Assembly: GCF_000024545.1 (NCBI RefSeq)
Contig: NC_013947.1
Coordinates: 372,001-436,000 of the forward strand
Length of the DNA: 64,000 nt
Source of the DNA: Stackebrandtia nassauensis DSM 44728
GTDB taxonomy: Bacteria; Actinomycetota; Actinomycetes; Mycobacteriales; Micromonosporaceae
Direction of reading: 5' to 3'
Shown: piece by piece, positions 37,266 through 46,306 of the stretch
How positions within the stretch are numbered: the stretch's first letter is position 1
Layout of the letters: each line of letters starts with the position of its first letter
The notes under the pieces: model-generated
The model's database searches: none
What the model was told of the DNA's origin: nothing
Seen by the model: only the letters and a program-made list of their open reading frames with translations
Made by a program: the position numbers and the translations under genes

Positions 37266-38756
37266 TTACGCGGCGGGCGGGCCGAACCAGTGGGTGAGGG
37301 CTTCGGGGAGGCTGGGGTCGGTGGGGGTGCCGGTCCAGGCGACGTGGCCGTCGGGGCGGATCAGGACGGCGGCGGGAGCGGGGACTTCGCCCAGGGCGGG
37401 GAGTTCCCAGGGGCCGTCGTATTCGGCGTTGACGAGTTGGACGCGGTCTGACCACGGTGTCAGCTCGGTGTCGGTGAGGTTGAGGAGGATGGGACGGGCA
37501 TTGTGGAGCAAGGTGAATAGCCGGGTGGGGCCGTCGGAAGTGGTCACTTCCAGGTCGGGCATGCGGCGGCCCAGGAGCGGGTGGCCTTCGCCGAGGTCGT
37601 AGTGGATGTCGAGGCCGCACATCATGGCGGCGATGGTCTTGCGGGCTTCTTCCATGCCGAGGAGTTCGGCGACGATGTCGCGGGCCGCTTGGGAGCGGGG
37701 GTCGGGGCGCATCAGGGCGGTCTGGGCCATCGTGTTGCGCAGGACCTGGGCGCCGACCGGGTGGCGTTCGGCTTGGTAGGTGTCGAGGAGGGCTTCGGGT
37801 GAGGTGCCGTTGACGACCTGGGCCAGTTTCCAGCCCAGGTTCACCGCGTCCTGCACGCCGAGGTTGAGGCCCTGGCCACCGGCCGGGTAGTGGATGTGGG
37901 CCGCGTCGCCCGCCAGCAGGACGCGTCGGTCGCGATAGGACTCGGCTTGGCGGCTCGTGTCGCTGAAGCGCGACAGGGATGTGGGACTGTGGACGCCGTA
38001 GTCGGTGCCGAAGACCGCGGTCATCGCTTCGCTGAGTTCCTCGAGGGTGGGTTCGCCGGAGCCGACTTGTTTCTCGGTGATCATGACCCGGATCGGGCCC
38101 TCGTCGGAGTAGACGACTTCGCCGTCGCGGATCTCGTATTCGAGCCGTCCGATGCCGTGCATGCCGTCGGCGTCGCGGCGGACGCCCCATTCGGGTTCTT
38201 CGGCGAGTTCGATGATGCCGATCAGGTGGCTCATCGTCGCGTCCCACCCGGCGAACTCGATGCCCGCTGTCTTGCGGATCAGGCTGCGGCCGCCGTCGCA
38301 GCCGACCAGGTAGGCGGCTCGCAGGGTGCGGTCGTCGGACAGGTGGACGTCGACGCCGGTGTCGTCTTGGGCGAAGCCGGTCACCTCGAGACCGCGCAGG
38401 ATGGGAACCTCCAACTCGTCGAGCCAGGCGGCCAGGAGTTCTTCGGTGCGGCTCTGCCAGAGGCCGAGCCCGTAGTTGAACCTCGTGGGGAAGTCGCTGA
38501 TGTCGAAGTGGGTCATGGCGAAGCCGGTCATCTGACCCACCTGGCCCGCCTCGACGAACCGGTCGGCGACGCCGCGCTGGTCGAGGACTTCGAGGGTGCG
38601 CGAGTGCAGCCCGCCCGCTCGCGCGCCGACGACGGTCTGGTTCTCGCGGCGTTCCACGACGACGACGTCGACGTTGGCCAGCGTGAGTTCGGCGGCCAGC
38701 ATCATTCCGGTCGGGCCGCCACCGGCGATCACCACCGCGTGCTCGGTCGTACGCAT
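37266..38756 (-). CDS. FAD-dependent aromatic-type monooxygenase (class A flavoprotein)
   Basis: 496 residues; ATG after GGGAG. N-terminal FAD-binding motif HAVVIAGGGPTGMMLAAELT, substrate-side DG motif YLVGCDGGRSLIRKTAGIEF, and the second FAD motif RVLLAGDAAHIHYPAGGQGL followed by NLGVQDAVNLGWKLA. The C-terminal thioredoxin-like domain ends with a RPDGHVAW segment, as in phenol hydroxylase and rifampin-monooxygenase-like enzymes. Uses NADPH and oxygen to hydroxylate an aromatic compound; substrate unknown (polyketide or antibiotic are both possible). Confidence 0.92.
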   Translation of the reverse strand: MRTTEHAVVIAGGGPTGMMLAAELTLANVDVVVVERRENQTVVGARAGGLHSRTLEVLDQRGVADRFVEAGQVGQMTGFAMTHFDISDFPTRFNYGLGLWQSRTEELLAAWLDELEVPILRGLEVTGFAQDDTGVDVHLSDDRTLRAAYLVGCDGGRSLIRKTAGIEFAGWDATMSHLIGIIELAEEPEWGVRRDADGMHGIGRLEYEIRDGEVVYSDEGPIRVMITEKQVGSGEPTLEELSEAMTAVFGTDYGVHSPTSLSRFSDTSRQAESYRDRRVLLAGDAAHIHYPAGGQGLNLGVQDAVNLGWKLAQVVNGTSPEALLDTYQAERHPVGAQVLRNTMAQTALMRPDPRSQAARDIVAELLGMEEARKTIAAMMCGLDIHYDLGEGHPLLGRRMPDLEVTTSDGPTRLFTLLHNARPILLNLTDTELTPWSDRVQLVNAEYDGPWELPALGEVPAPAAVLIRPDGHVAWTGTPTDPSLPEALTHWFGPPAA

Positions 38757-38878
38757 GTGAGACTCCCATTCTTCGTGGGTTCTGGTGTAGGCCAGTGAGT
38801 GTGAAGCATGAGGAAATCGCGATGGGTACCCCGGTGTGCCCTATTCCCAGGTCAGTGGGTTATAAATTAAGAGTGGGA

Positions 38879-38901
38879 AGGAACGGGTCGCACCCGTTCC
38901 T
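38879..38901. terminator. Terminator hairpin downstream of the GNAT gene
   Basis: AGGAACGGGT / ACCCGTTCCT around CGC, a perfect 10 bp stem, with CTTTTTG on the plus-strand side. It stands 11 bases past the end of the minus-strand GNAT gene; the T-run favours plus-strand reading, so it may work in both directions. Confidence 0.7.
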
Positions 38902-38912
38902 CTTTTTGTGCG

Positions 38913-39419
38913 CTAAGGACGATCGAGGTCCTTGGCGAACCAGTGATCGGCTTTGCCGTGGCCCTCGTACGGCTCCGTCTCGGCGTATCCGTTTCTCGTG
39001 TACAGGGTTCGGGCTTCGGTGAGTTTGGTGTTGGTCTCGCACACGATCCGCTTGGCGCCCAGTGTTCGAGCGGCGTCCTCGACGGCAAGCAGCAGGCCAC
39101 GGCCCAGCCCGGCTCCGCGTCCGGCGGGGTGGACGAACATGCGCTTGAGTTCGGCGGTTCGCGGGTCGGCCGGTAGTAGGCGCACGCCCGCGCAGCCGAG
39201 GAACTCGCCGTCGGGGTCGCGGGCGACGAGGAAGAGGCCGCGCGGTGGGGCGAGCTTGTCGTTGGGGTCGGCCGTGAGGGCCGCGCGTTTTTCGGTTTCC
39301 GTCGCCTCGCGTCCGAGGACCCGGCGTCCCATCTCGTCGAAGTACTGCTCCATGACGTCGTCGACGTCCGGGGCGCCGATGGGTTCCGGTTTGATCGTCC
39401 AGTTAGGCATGTGGGTCAT
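38913..39419 (-). CDS. GNAT-family N-acetyltransferase
   Basis: 168 residues; starts at 39419 or at the second Met (39410). The GNAT fold is shown by the motif A strand and loop: LKRMFVHPAGRGAGLGRGLL (R/Q-x-x-G-x-G/A acetyl-CoA loop), then LAVEDAARTLGAKRIVCETN and the C-terminal ARTLYTRNGYAETEPYEGHG. Substrate unknown. It follows eccD on the same strand after only 33 bases and could be read through from the ESX operator at 40899; whether it serves ESX (for example N-terminal acetylation of substrates) is open. Confidence 0.9.
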   Translation of the reverse strand: MTHMPNWTIKPEPIGAPDVDDVMEQYFDEMGRRVLGREATETEKRAALTADPNDKLAPPRGLFLVARDPDGEFLGCAGVRLLPADPRTAELKRMFVHPAGRGAGLGRGLLLAVEDAARTLGAKRIVCETNTKLTEARTLYTRNGYAETEPYEGHGKADHWFAKDLDRP

Positions 39420-39452
39420 GCTCGCCGAATCGCGGGGCGGATGTCAATCGGG

Positions 39453-40850
39453 TCAGCCGTTGACGGTGCGCACCCACCAGTAGGCGTCCCATACCCACAG
39501 GGTGAGCGGGACGACGGCGACGAACAGGATCACTTCGAGGATGTCGACCAGGCGACCCCAGGTGGGGGCGATGGGTTTTCCGGCGACTCCCAGGACATAG
39601 CCGAGGGCTATGGCGGCGGTGGCGACGAGGCCCGCGACCAGGAGGACGAAGCGGTACTCGGGGGGCCAGTGGACCCAGGCGGAGAGGGCGAGTCCGGCCA
39701 GGCCCGCCGTGGCGGCGAGCAGGAAGGGGAGGCGCTGGCGGACGGTGGGGAAGATGCGGGCCCGCATGAACGCCAGCACCGTCAGCAGGGACGCGAGCAG
39801 GATCGCGGCGAGGGTGCCGTGCAGCGCCAGGTAGACCGTGGCGGTGCCGGAGATGATGGCGGTGGCCGTGAGCAGACCGCTGAGGTGTTCGTCGGCGCGT
39901 TCGCTGCGGCGCAGGGCCATCTGGCTGTCGACGATGTTGGTGTCGGCCCGCAGTTGTTGCGGGGAGCGGGGGATCGTCGGCATGGGGAGGCGGGCCACCC
40001 GGAAGGCGAGCATGGGCATGGCGGGGATGAGGCCCAGGACGACGGCCGCCGCGACCGAACCGGCCTGGGCGGGGGCGGCGTCGACGAAGGCGCACAGGGC
40101 CGCCGCGCCCGCCAGGGCGGTGCCGCAGATGGCGGTGGCGCTGAAGATCGGGGCGGCGGTGGGGACGCCGATGCCGGACGCGACCGCTATGACCGCGACG
40201 GCGGCGCCACCGACCATGAGGCGCGGCGCTGAGACGTCGGCGATGGTTGCCAAGGGCGCCAACGCGAGTACGCCGGCGGCCAGGGCGTAGCCGCAGGCGA
40301 GCAGGCCCATCACGGCGGCTTCGGTGACCCGGCCCAGGGCGCGGGCGAAGATCAGGGCGGCCAGCAGGGCGGTGGCGCACAGGGCGGTGGCCGTCCACAT
40401 GGCGACGGTGGTGCCCGACGCGACGCAGGCGACGGCCGAGCCCAGGATCGCGGCGATGGCGAAGCCGATGCCGAAGCGGCGGCTGGAGCCGGTGCGCCAC
40501 TTGCGTTCCCGTTTCTGGTTCGCGGTGGCCATCGCGTCGATGATGTCGTCGAAGACCGCCTGCGGGCCGGTGTCGGTGACCGGGACCAGGTAGAGCTCCT
40601 CGCCGTCGACGATGTCGTGCTGGCGCGGGGTGAGTTGCGGGTCGAGCGGAGCACCGCCGAGGCGGGTCAGGACCCAGCCGCCGGCGTCGGCGCCGTCGTC
40701 GAGCAGGTCGTCGCCGCCCGGGCCTTCGGCGGCGTGGGACAGCAAATCGCTTTGCAGGTCGCAGAGCCGCACGTGGTCGGGCAGCGCGATGTCCATGCGG
40801 GTGTTGGGGGCCACGACGGTGACCCGGCACAGCTGGTTCGTGAGGGCCAT
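39453..40850 (-). CDS. eccD: ESX secretion membrane protein EccD
   Basis: 465 residues. An N-terminal ubiquitin-like domain of about 90 residues (CRVTVVAPNTRMDIALPDHV, through GEELYLVPVTD) is followed by a linker and about 11 membrane helices (for example IGFAIAAILGSAVACVASGT). This is the EccD/YukD layout, the multi-pass channel subunit of type VII secretion. It is divergent from eccC, with an operator in the shared 101-base promoter gap. Confidence 0.93.
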   Translation of the reverse strand: MALTNQLCRVTVVAPNTRMDIALPDHVRLCDLQSDLLSHAAEGPGGDDLLDDGADAGGWVLTRLGGAPLDPQLTPRQHDIVDGEELYLVPVTDTGPQAVFDDIIDAMATANQKRERKWRTGSSRRFGIGFAIAAILGSAVACVASGTTVAMWTATALCATALLAALIFARALGRVTEAAVMGLLACGYALAAGVLALAPLATIADVSAPRLMVGGAAVAVIAVASGIGVPTAAPIFSATAICGTALAGAAALCAFVDAAPAQAGSVAAAVVLGLIPAMPMLAFRVARLPMPTIPRSPQQLRADTNIVDSQMALRRSERADEHLSGLLTATAIISGTATVYLALHGTLAAILLASLLTVLAFMRARIFPTVRQRLPFLLAATAGLAGLALSAWVHWPPEYRFVLLVAGLVATAAIALGYVLGVAGKPIAPTWGRLVDILEVILFVAVVPLTLWVWDAYWWVRTVNG

Positions 40851-40898
40851 GGCTGGAAGCCTCCTGGGGACGGAAGGAAAACCCTGGATACCAACGAT

Positions 40899-40912
40899 AC
40901 AAATCGTCTTGC
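40899..40912. promoter_or_regulatory. LacI-type operator C between eccD and eccC
   Basis: ACAAATCGTCTTGC, an imperfect member of the six-site set. It stands 49 bases from the eccD start and 40 bases from the eccC start, the same geometry as site B between eccB and eccE. Confidence 0.65.
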
Positions 40913-40951
40913 ATATTATGTACTGGCCTGCCCCGAGACGGGAGCCCCCGC

Positions 40952-43900
40952 ATGAGTACGAAAGTCTTCACCCGGCCGCCCCGCCGCACCGGACCGGCGA
41001 TGCCCTCTGGTGACCTGGTCCTCGAACCGCCGCCGGACCTGCCGACCCCAGGTCAGCGCAGCGTCGGCCAGATGCTGATGCTGTTGCCGATGCTGGCCAT
41101 GGTCGGCGCGATGGTGTTCATGTACGCCGGTCGCGGCGGCGGCGTCCTGATGATGGTCGTCGGCGGACTGTTCGGCGTTTCGATGCTGGGCATGTTCGTC
41201 GGGTCGTTCCTGACCTCCGGCGGTGACCAGAAAGCCGCCCAGACCACCGCGCGCCGCGACTACATGCGCTACCTGTCGCAGACCCGACGGCAGGTGCGCC
41301 GGGCCGCGATCCAGCAGCGCGAGTCGATGCGGTGGCGGCATCCCGCCGCCGGGACACTGTGGGCGATGGCGGCGTCGACCCGGTTGTGGGAGCGGCGGTT
41401 CAGTGACACCGACTTCGGTGAGCTGCGGATGTCGCTGGGCAAGCAGCGGCTGGCGGTGTCGCTGGTGACGCCGGAGACCAAACCGGTGGAGGACCTGGAG
41501 CCGTTGAGCGCCTTGGCCCTGCGCCGGTTCGTGCGGGCCTACTCCAACGTGGAGGCGCTGCCGATGGCCTTGCAGGTCAGGCGGTTTCGGCGGCTGGTGT
41601 TCCGGGGCGATGCCGCGGCGAACCGGGATCTGGTGCGCGCCATGCTGTGCCAGGCCGCGGTGTTCCATTCGCCGGACGATCTGAGGATCGCGGTGGTCGC
41701 CGGTACCGAGACCGCGTCCGAATGGGACTGGGTGAAGTGGCTGCCGCACAGCCAGCACGCCCGGGAGGCCGATGCCTTGGGGGCGCGGCGGTTGCTGACG
41801 ACGAGCCTGGCCGAGCTTGAGGAGCTGCTGGAGGACGAGCTGGGCAAGCGGCACCGCAACGTCGACGAGCCCGCGGGCTTCAACGACCACCCGCACGTGC
41901 TCGTGGTGGTGGACGGCGGGCACGTCGACGCCGACGACGACCTGGCCGGGGCCGGACTGTCGGGGGTGAGCGTGCTGGACATCGCGGGCACCGTGCCCCG
42001 GTATCCGCGGCCGTGGCTGCTGCCCTTGGACAACGACGGGGCCCGGTTGACGATGGAGCACAGCGGCCGGACCGCGCTGCTGGGGCAGCCGGACGGGCTC
42101 GGTGAGCCCGAGGCGGCGGCGGTGGCGCGGCGGCTGGCCCGGTTCCGTCCGGCGACCGCGACCAGTGCCAGCGAGCCGCTGGCGGTCTCGGCGGAGTTGC
42201 CGGACCTGTTGGGGCTGGGCGATGTCGCACGGCTGGATCCGCGCAAGACCTGGCGCACCGGCGCTCCGACAGCGGACCGGTTGAGCACCCCGTTGGGCCT
42301 GGACCCGGCCGGGGACCGGATCGTGCTGGACATCAAGGAATCGGCGCAGGGCGGGATGGGCCCGCACGGGCTGATCATCGGCGCCACCGGTTCGGGCAAG
42401 TCGGAACTGTTGCGCACCATCGTGACCGGCCTGGCGGTGACGCACTCCTCGTCCGAGCTGAACTTCGTCCTGGTGGACTTCAAGGGCGGCGCGACGTTCG
42501 CCACTTTGGACCAGCTGCCGCACACCAGCGCGGTGATCACGAACCTCGAAGACGAACTGCACCTGGTCGACCGGATGGCCGACGCCATCCGGGGCGAGCT
42601 GACTCGGCGGCAGGAGCTGCTGCGCGCGGCTGGAAACTTCGTCTCGCAACGGGACTACGAGAAGGCCCGCCGCGCGGGGGCGGACCTGGCGCAGTTGCCG
42701 AGCCTGCTGGTGATCTGTGACGAGTTCTCCGAACTGCTGAGCGCGCAACCGGACTTCATCGACCTGTTCGTCATGATCGGACGCCTCGGACGCTCGCTGG
42801 GCGTGCACCTGCTGCTGGCCTCGCAGCGACTGGAGGAGGGACGGCTGCGGGGTCTCGACTCGCACCTGTCGTACCGGATCGGGCTGCGGACGTTCTCCGC
42901 CATGGAATCCCGGGTGGTGCTGGGTGTTCCCGACGCCTACGAGCTGCCCAACTCGCCTGGCCACGGATACATGAAGATCGACACCGACACCATGCTGCGG
43001 TTCCGCAGCGCCTACGTGTCCGGCCCCTACCGCGACGGCAACGGCAACGGCGGCCCCGGTCACGCCCTGCGGGACCGGCCGCTGCGGTTCACCTCCGAGC
43101 ACCTGCCGCTGCCCGACGGTCCCACGCAGCCGATCCTCGCGGCGACCGAGAACATCGACGACATCAGCGATTCGCTGATGGCCGTCATCACCGCCCGGCT
43201 GCACGACCAGGGCCCGCCCGCGCACCAGGTCTGGCTCGATCCGCTGGACGAGTCGCCCGCGCTGTCACGGCTGTTCCCGCCGCTGGTGGCCGATCCGAAG
43301 CGGGGCCTGTGCCCCACCGGTCAGCAGACGTCCGGCGGACTGCGGGTACCCGTGGGCATTGTGGATCGACCGTTCGAGCAGCGACGCGACTCGCTCACCG
43401 TCGACCTGTCCGGCGCGGGCGGCAACCTCGTCATCGTCGGCGGCACCCAGGCGGGCAAGAGCACCGGGCTGCGGTCCGTCATCGCCTCGCTCGCCCTGAC
43501 CCACACCCCGGCCGAGGTGCAGTTCTACTGCCTCGACTTCGGCGGCGGCACCCTGCGTGCCCTCAATGGACTGCCCCATGTGGGCAGTGTCGTCGGCCGC
43601 AAGAACATCGACGAGGTGCGCCGCACCGTCGCCGAGATGTCGGCGCTGCTGGACGAACGCGAGTCCGCCTTCGCCGAGGCGGGCATCGACTCGATGGAGA
43701 CCTACCGCCGCCGCAAGGCCGCGGGCGAGTTCGCCGACGACCCGTTCGGTGACGCGTTTTTGGTCGTGGACGGCTGGCCCACCATCCGCGCCGACTTCGA
43801 GGAGCTCGAGGACGACCTGCAGGCCATCGCCCAGCGGGGCTTGGCTTTCGGCGTCCACATGATGGTGGCCACCAACCGCTGGACCGACCTGCGTGCCGCG

Positions 43901-44902
43901 CTGCGCGACCTGTTCGGCACCCGGCTGGAGCTGCGGCTGGGCGACCCCTCGGAGTCCGAGATCAACCGTCGCGCGGCCAAGAACGTCCCCGAACGCGCTC
44001 CCGGCCGCGGCGTCACGCCCGACGCGATGCAGATGCTGATCGCGTTGCCGCGCCTGGACGACAGCAGCGAGGTCTCCGACCTGACCGACGGCGTCGGCAA
44101 GCTGGTGTCGTTGATCGCCGGTGCCTGGCACGGCGAGGCGGCCCCGGCGGTGCGGTTGCTGCCCGCCCGCGTCGACGTGGCCGAACTGCCGACGCTGGCC
44201 GACGTGCCCGGCGTTTCCATCGGCCTCAACGAATCCCACCTGGCGCCGGTGAACGTCGACTTCGCCGCCGAACCGCATTTCCTGGTGTTCGGCGACGTCG
44301 AGTGCGGCAAGACGAACCTGCTGCGGATGCTGGCCGGACGGATCGCCGACCGCTACCCGAAGGAACAGGCCCGGTTCCTGGCCGTGGACTACCGCCGGAC
44401 CCTGTTGGGGGAGTTCAGTTCCGAGCACCTGGCCGGGTACGCCGCCGGTGTCGACGAGGGCCGCAAGCTCATGCGCGACGCCGCCGAGGCGCTGCGGACC
44501 CGGCTGCCCGGCCCCGACGTGACCCCGGAGCAGCTGCGGGCGCGCAACTGGTGGCAGGGACCGGATCTGTACATCTTCGTCGACGACTACGACATCGTCG
44601 CGGGTGGCTCGTACAACCCGATCACCGAACTGCTGGACCTGTTGGCGCAGGCCCGCGACATCGGTCTGCACCTGATCGTGGCCCGCCGGATGGGCGGCGC
44701 GGCCCGGGCGATGTTCGAGCCGGTGATCCAGCGGCTGCGCGAACTCCAGTCGCCGGGGCTGTTGATGTCGGGCAACCGCGACGAGGGACTGCTGCTGGGC
44801 GATGTGCGCCCAGCGCCGCGTCCGCCGGGCCGGGGGATCCTGGTGCGCCGCAGCGGAAACCAGCTGATCCAGGCGGCCTGGTCGCCGCCCGGCGGGGTCT
44901 GA
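40952..44902 (+). CDS. eccC: ESX secretion ATPase EccC (FtsK/SpoIIIE type)
   Basis: 1316 residues, a single-chain EccC. Two membrane helices near 35-85 (MLMLLPMLAMVGAMVFMYAG; GVLMMVVGGLFGVSMLGMFV) precede three FtsK-like ATPase domains with Walker A motifs GATGSGKSE (about 476), GGTQAGKST (about 829) and GDVECGKTN (about 1113). Domain 1 also has FVLVDFKGGATFATLDQLPH and LLVICDEFSEL (Walker B). It drives substrate recognition and export and binds the C-termini of WXG100 substrates. ATG after GGGAG. The two WXG100 genes follow downstream. Confidence 0.97.
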   Translation: MSTKVFTRPPRRTGPAMPSGDLVLEPPPDLPTPGQRSVGQMLMLLPMLAMVGAMVFMYAGRGGGVLMMVVGGLFGVSMLGMFVGSFLTSGGDQKAAQTTARRDYMRYLSQTRRQVRRAAIQQRESMRWRHPAAGTLWAMAASTRLWERRFSDTDFGELRMSLGKQRLAVSLVTPETKPVEDLEPLSALALRRFVRAYSNVEALPMALQVRRFRRLVFRGDAAANRDLVRAMLCQAAVFHSPDDLRIAVVAGTETASEWDWVKWLPHSQHAREADALGARRLLTTSLAELEELLEDELGKRHRNVDEPAGFNDHPHVLVVVDGGHVDADDDLAGAGLSGVSVLDIAGTVPRYPRPWLLPLDNDGARLTMEHSGRTALLGQPDGLGEPEAAAVARRLARFRPATATSASEPLAVSAELPDLLGLGDVARLDPRKTWRTGAPTADRLSTPLGLDPAGDRIVLDIKESAQGGMGPHGLIIGATGSGKSELLRTIVTGLAVTHSSSELNFVLVDFKGGATFATLDQLPHTSAVITNLEDELHLVDRMADAIRGELTRRQELLRAAGNFVSQRDYEKARRAGADLAQLPSLLVICDEFSELLSAQPDFIDLFVMIGRLGRSLGVHLLLASQRLEEGRLRGLDSHLSYRIGLRTFSAMESRVVLGVPDAYELPNSPGHGYMKIDTDTMLRFRSAYVSGPYRDGNGNGGPGHALRDRPLRFTSEHLPLPDGPTQPILAATENIDDISDSLMAVITARLHDQGPPAHQVWLDPLDESPALSRLFPPLVADPKRGLCPTGQQTSGGLRVPVGIVDRPFEQRRDSLTVDLSGAGGNLVIVGGTQAGKSTGLRSVIASLALTHTPAEVQFYCLDFGGGTLRALNGLPHVGSVVGRKNIDEVRRTVAEMSALLDERESAFAEAGIDSMETYRRRKAAGEFADDPFGDAFLVVDGWPTIRADFEELEDDLQAIAQRGLAFGVHMMVATNRWTDLRAALRDLFGTRLELRLGDPSESEINRRAAKNVPERAPGRGVTPDAMQMLIALPRLDDSSEVSDLTDGVGKLVSLIAGAWHGEAAPAVRLLPARVDVAELPTLADVPGVSIGLNESHLAPVNVDFAAEPHFLVFGDVECGKTNLLRMLAGRIADRYPKEQARFLAVDYRRTLLGEFSSEHLAGYAAGVDEGRKLMRDAAEALRTRLPGPDVTPEQLRARNWWQGPDLYIFVDDYDIVAGGSYNPITELLDLLAQARDIGLHLIVARRMGGAARAMFEPVIQRLRELQSPGLLMSGNRDEGLLLGDVRPAPRPPGRGILVRRSGNQLIQAAWSPPGGV

Positions 44903-44942
44903 GCCCAGTTCAGGCCGGTCGTTCCGGGAGGTCTTGTGTTTT

Positions 44943-44956
44943 GCAAAACGATTTGC
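44943..44956. promoter_or_regulatory. LacI-type operator D upstream of the WXG100 pair
   Basis: GCAAAACGATTTGC, the exact reverse complement of site A. It lies 59 bases upstream of the first WXG100 gene and 41 bases after eccC, implying that the WXG100 genes have their own controlled promoter. Confidence 0.7.
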
Positions 44957-45014
44957 TAGTTTGTTGGCACACCAGTGCCCCTGTCCACCACGCCTCAACG
45001 AGAAAGGCCGACAT

Positions 45015-45335
45015 ATGAACTCTCCGCTTCATGTCGATCAATCATCGCTGTCAAAAGGCTCCAGCGATATGCGCGACGCCATCGAGCAGGCGCGCGCTCA
45101 GCTCAGCAAGATCCGCGGCGAGGTCGCGGCGTCCTCCGCCTTCTGGTCGGGTTCGGCGGCCAGCTCCTTCGGGACGCTGATGGCCGACTACGACACCAAG
45201 GCCGGGAAGCTGCAGACGGTGCTCGACAACATCGCCGACCTGGTCGACAAGTCGTCGGCCAACCACGCCAGCAACGAAGAACAGCAGGGCCGCAACATGA
45301 ACAACCTCATGGGCGTCCTGTCCGGAAGCGCGTGA
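45015..45335 (+). CDS. WXG100 protein (EsxA/EsxB-type), first of pair
   Basis: 106 residues; ATG after AGAAAGG. Two helices joined by the WXG-type turn SSAFWSGSAASSF near residue 44 and an overall ESAT-6/CFP-10 size. The upstream in-frame extension to 44934 is rejected because it would cover the operator and lacks a ribosome binding site. Expected to form a heterodimer with the next gene's product and to be exported by EccC. No C-terminal Y-x-x-x-D/E is evident (ends NNLMGVLSGSA). Confidence 0.92.
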   Translation: MNSPLHVDQSSLSKGSSDMRDAIEQARAQLSKIRGEVAASSAFWSGSAASSFGTLMADYDTKAGKLQTVLDNIADLVDKSSANHASNEEQQGRNMNNLMGVLSGSA

Positions 45336-45361
45336 CTCACGCCCATAGTGGAAGGTTAGAA

Positions 45362-45643
45362 ATGGACGTTATCAAGGTCTCGCCGGCGGAGCTGGAAGGC
45401 TTCTCCGGGAAACTGCAAAGCTCGGCTTCGGAACTGGACAGCATCCTGGAGGGCCTGCGCGCCAAGCTCGACAGCATGCAGTGGGCCGGTGGCGACAAGG
45501 AGGCCTACGAGGCCCAGCGCACCCAGTGGAACACCGCGGTCAGTGACCTCAACATGCTGCTCAACCAGATCGGCCGCACCGTCGGTACGGCCAAACAGGA
45601 CTATGTGAGCACCGAAGGTCTCAACGCCAGGATGTTCGCCTAG
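45362..45643 (+). CDS. WXG100 protein (EsxA/EsxB-type), second of pair
   Basis: 93 residues starting MDVIKVSPAELEGFSGKLQS. The turn is a WAG variant (DSMQWAGGDKEAYEAQRTQW) rather than WxG with Ser/Glu, and the protein carries a YVSTE segment near its end, which fits the Y-x-x-x-D/E secretion signal of type VII substrates. 26-base gap to the first WXG100 gene, same operon. Confidence 0.9.
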   Translation: MDVIKVSPAELEGFSGKLQSSASELDSILEGLRAKLDSMQWAGGDKEAYEAQRTQWNTAVSDLNMLLNQIGRTVGTAKQDYVSTEGLNARMFA

Positions 45644-45649
45644 CAGCCT

Positions 45650-46306
45650 TCAGTTGGTGGCGGGCGGTTCCCCTTCGCGGGAGCCGCCCGATTCCATGCC
45701 CGCGACGGGGCGGTACGGCTCCTCGCGGACGGCGCCCAGCACGAGCTTGGCGACGAGGATCGCGGGCAGCCAGCCGAAGCCGTCCGGATGTGGCATCACC
45801 GAGGCCACCACCGGCACCAGCGCCACGGCCGTCATCGCCGCCGGGCGCCGAAGGTGAAGCGGCACAAGGGGAATGACGATCACCCCGGCCAGTGTGACCG
45901 CGTACCACAGCACACCCCACCACAGCCCCACGCCGGGGAACAGCGCCGCGATGACGATGGGCTGCACGTGGATCGCGGCGAACAGGACGTGGTTGCGCAC
46001 CAGGCTGGCGGCGCGGCGGGGGACGGCGACGCGCTCGGCGTGCTGGAAGCGTTTGGCGGAGTTGAGGGCGTTGGTGACCACGCCGCCGACCAGGTCGAAG
46101 ACGAGGATCGCCGCCAGCGCGTACTGCCACCACGACCAGTCCAGGTTCCCGGTCAGCGCGGCGTAGGCGGCCAGGACCGCGATACCGGCCAGGCCGGTGA
46201 CGGTGGGGAGCGTCTTCTCCCACCGGGTCGCGCCGTCGCCGAAGATCGCGTCGAGGCCGGTGGCGGGGAGGCGCCAGTCGACGGTGGCACAGTCTCGTGG
46301 GTTCAT
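45650..46306 (-). CDS. Integral membrane protein, 218 aa
   Basis: Starts MNPRDCATVDWRLPATGLDA, where its ATG overlaps the stop of the upstream TetR gene. About five to six hydrophobic helices (for example TVTGLAGIAVLAAYAALTG; GVLWYAVTLAGVIVIPLVPL). No transporter signature recognised. Convergent with the WXG100 pair, with a 6-base gap. It forms a TetR-controlled two-gene operon placed inside the ESX locus and behind its own operator, so it may be an unrelated insertion. Function unknown. Confidence 0.8.
   Translation of the reverse strand: MNPRDCATVDWRLPATGLDAIFGDGATRWEKTLPTVTGLAGIAVLAAYAALTGNLDWSWWQYALAAILVFDLVGGVVTNALNSAKRFQHAERVAVPRRAASLVRNHVLFAAIHVQPIVIAALFPGVGLWWGVLWYAVTLAGVIVIPLVPLHLRRPAAMTAVALVPVVASVMPHPDGFGWLPAILVAKLVLGAVREEPYRPVAGMESGGSREGEPPATN

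Noticed and set aside
32350..38756. Intervening genes as part of the ESX machinery
   Set aside because: No shared operator in front of them and the families have no known ESX role; proximity alone is not enough.
43265..44998. 577-codon minus-strand frame opposite eccC
   Set aside because: Composition bias of the third codon position explains it; product is Gln/Arg/His-rich without a domain.
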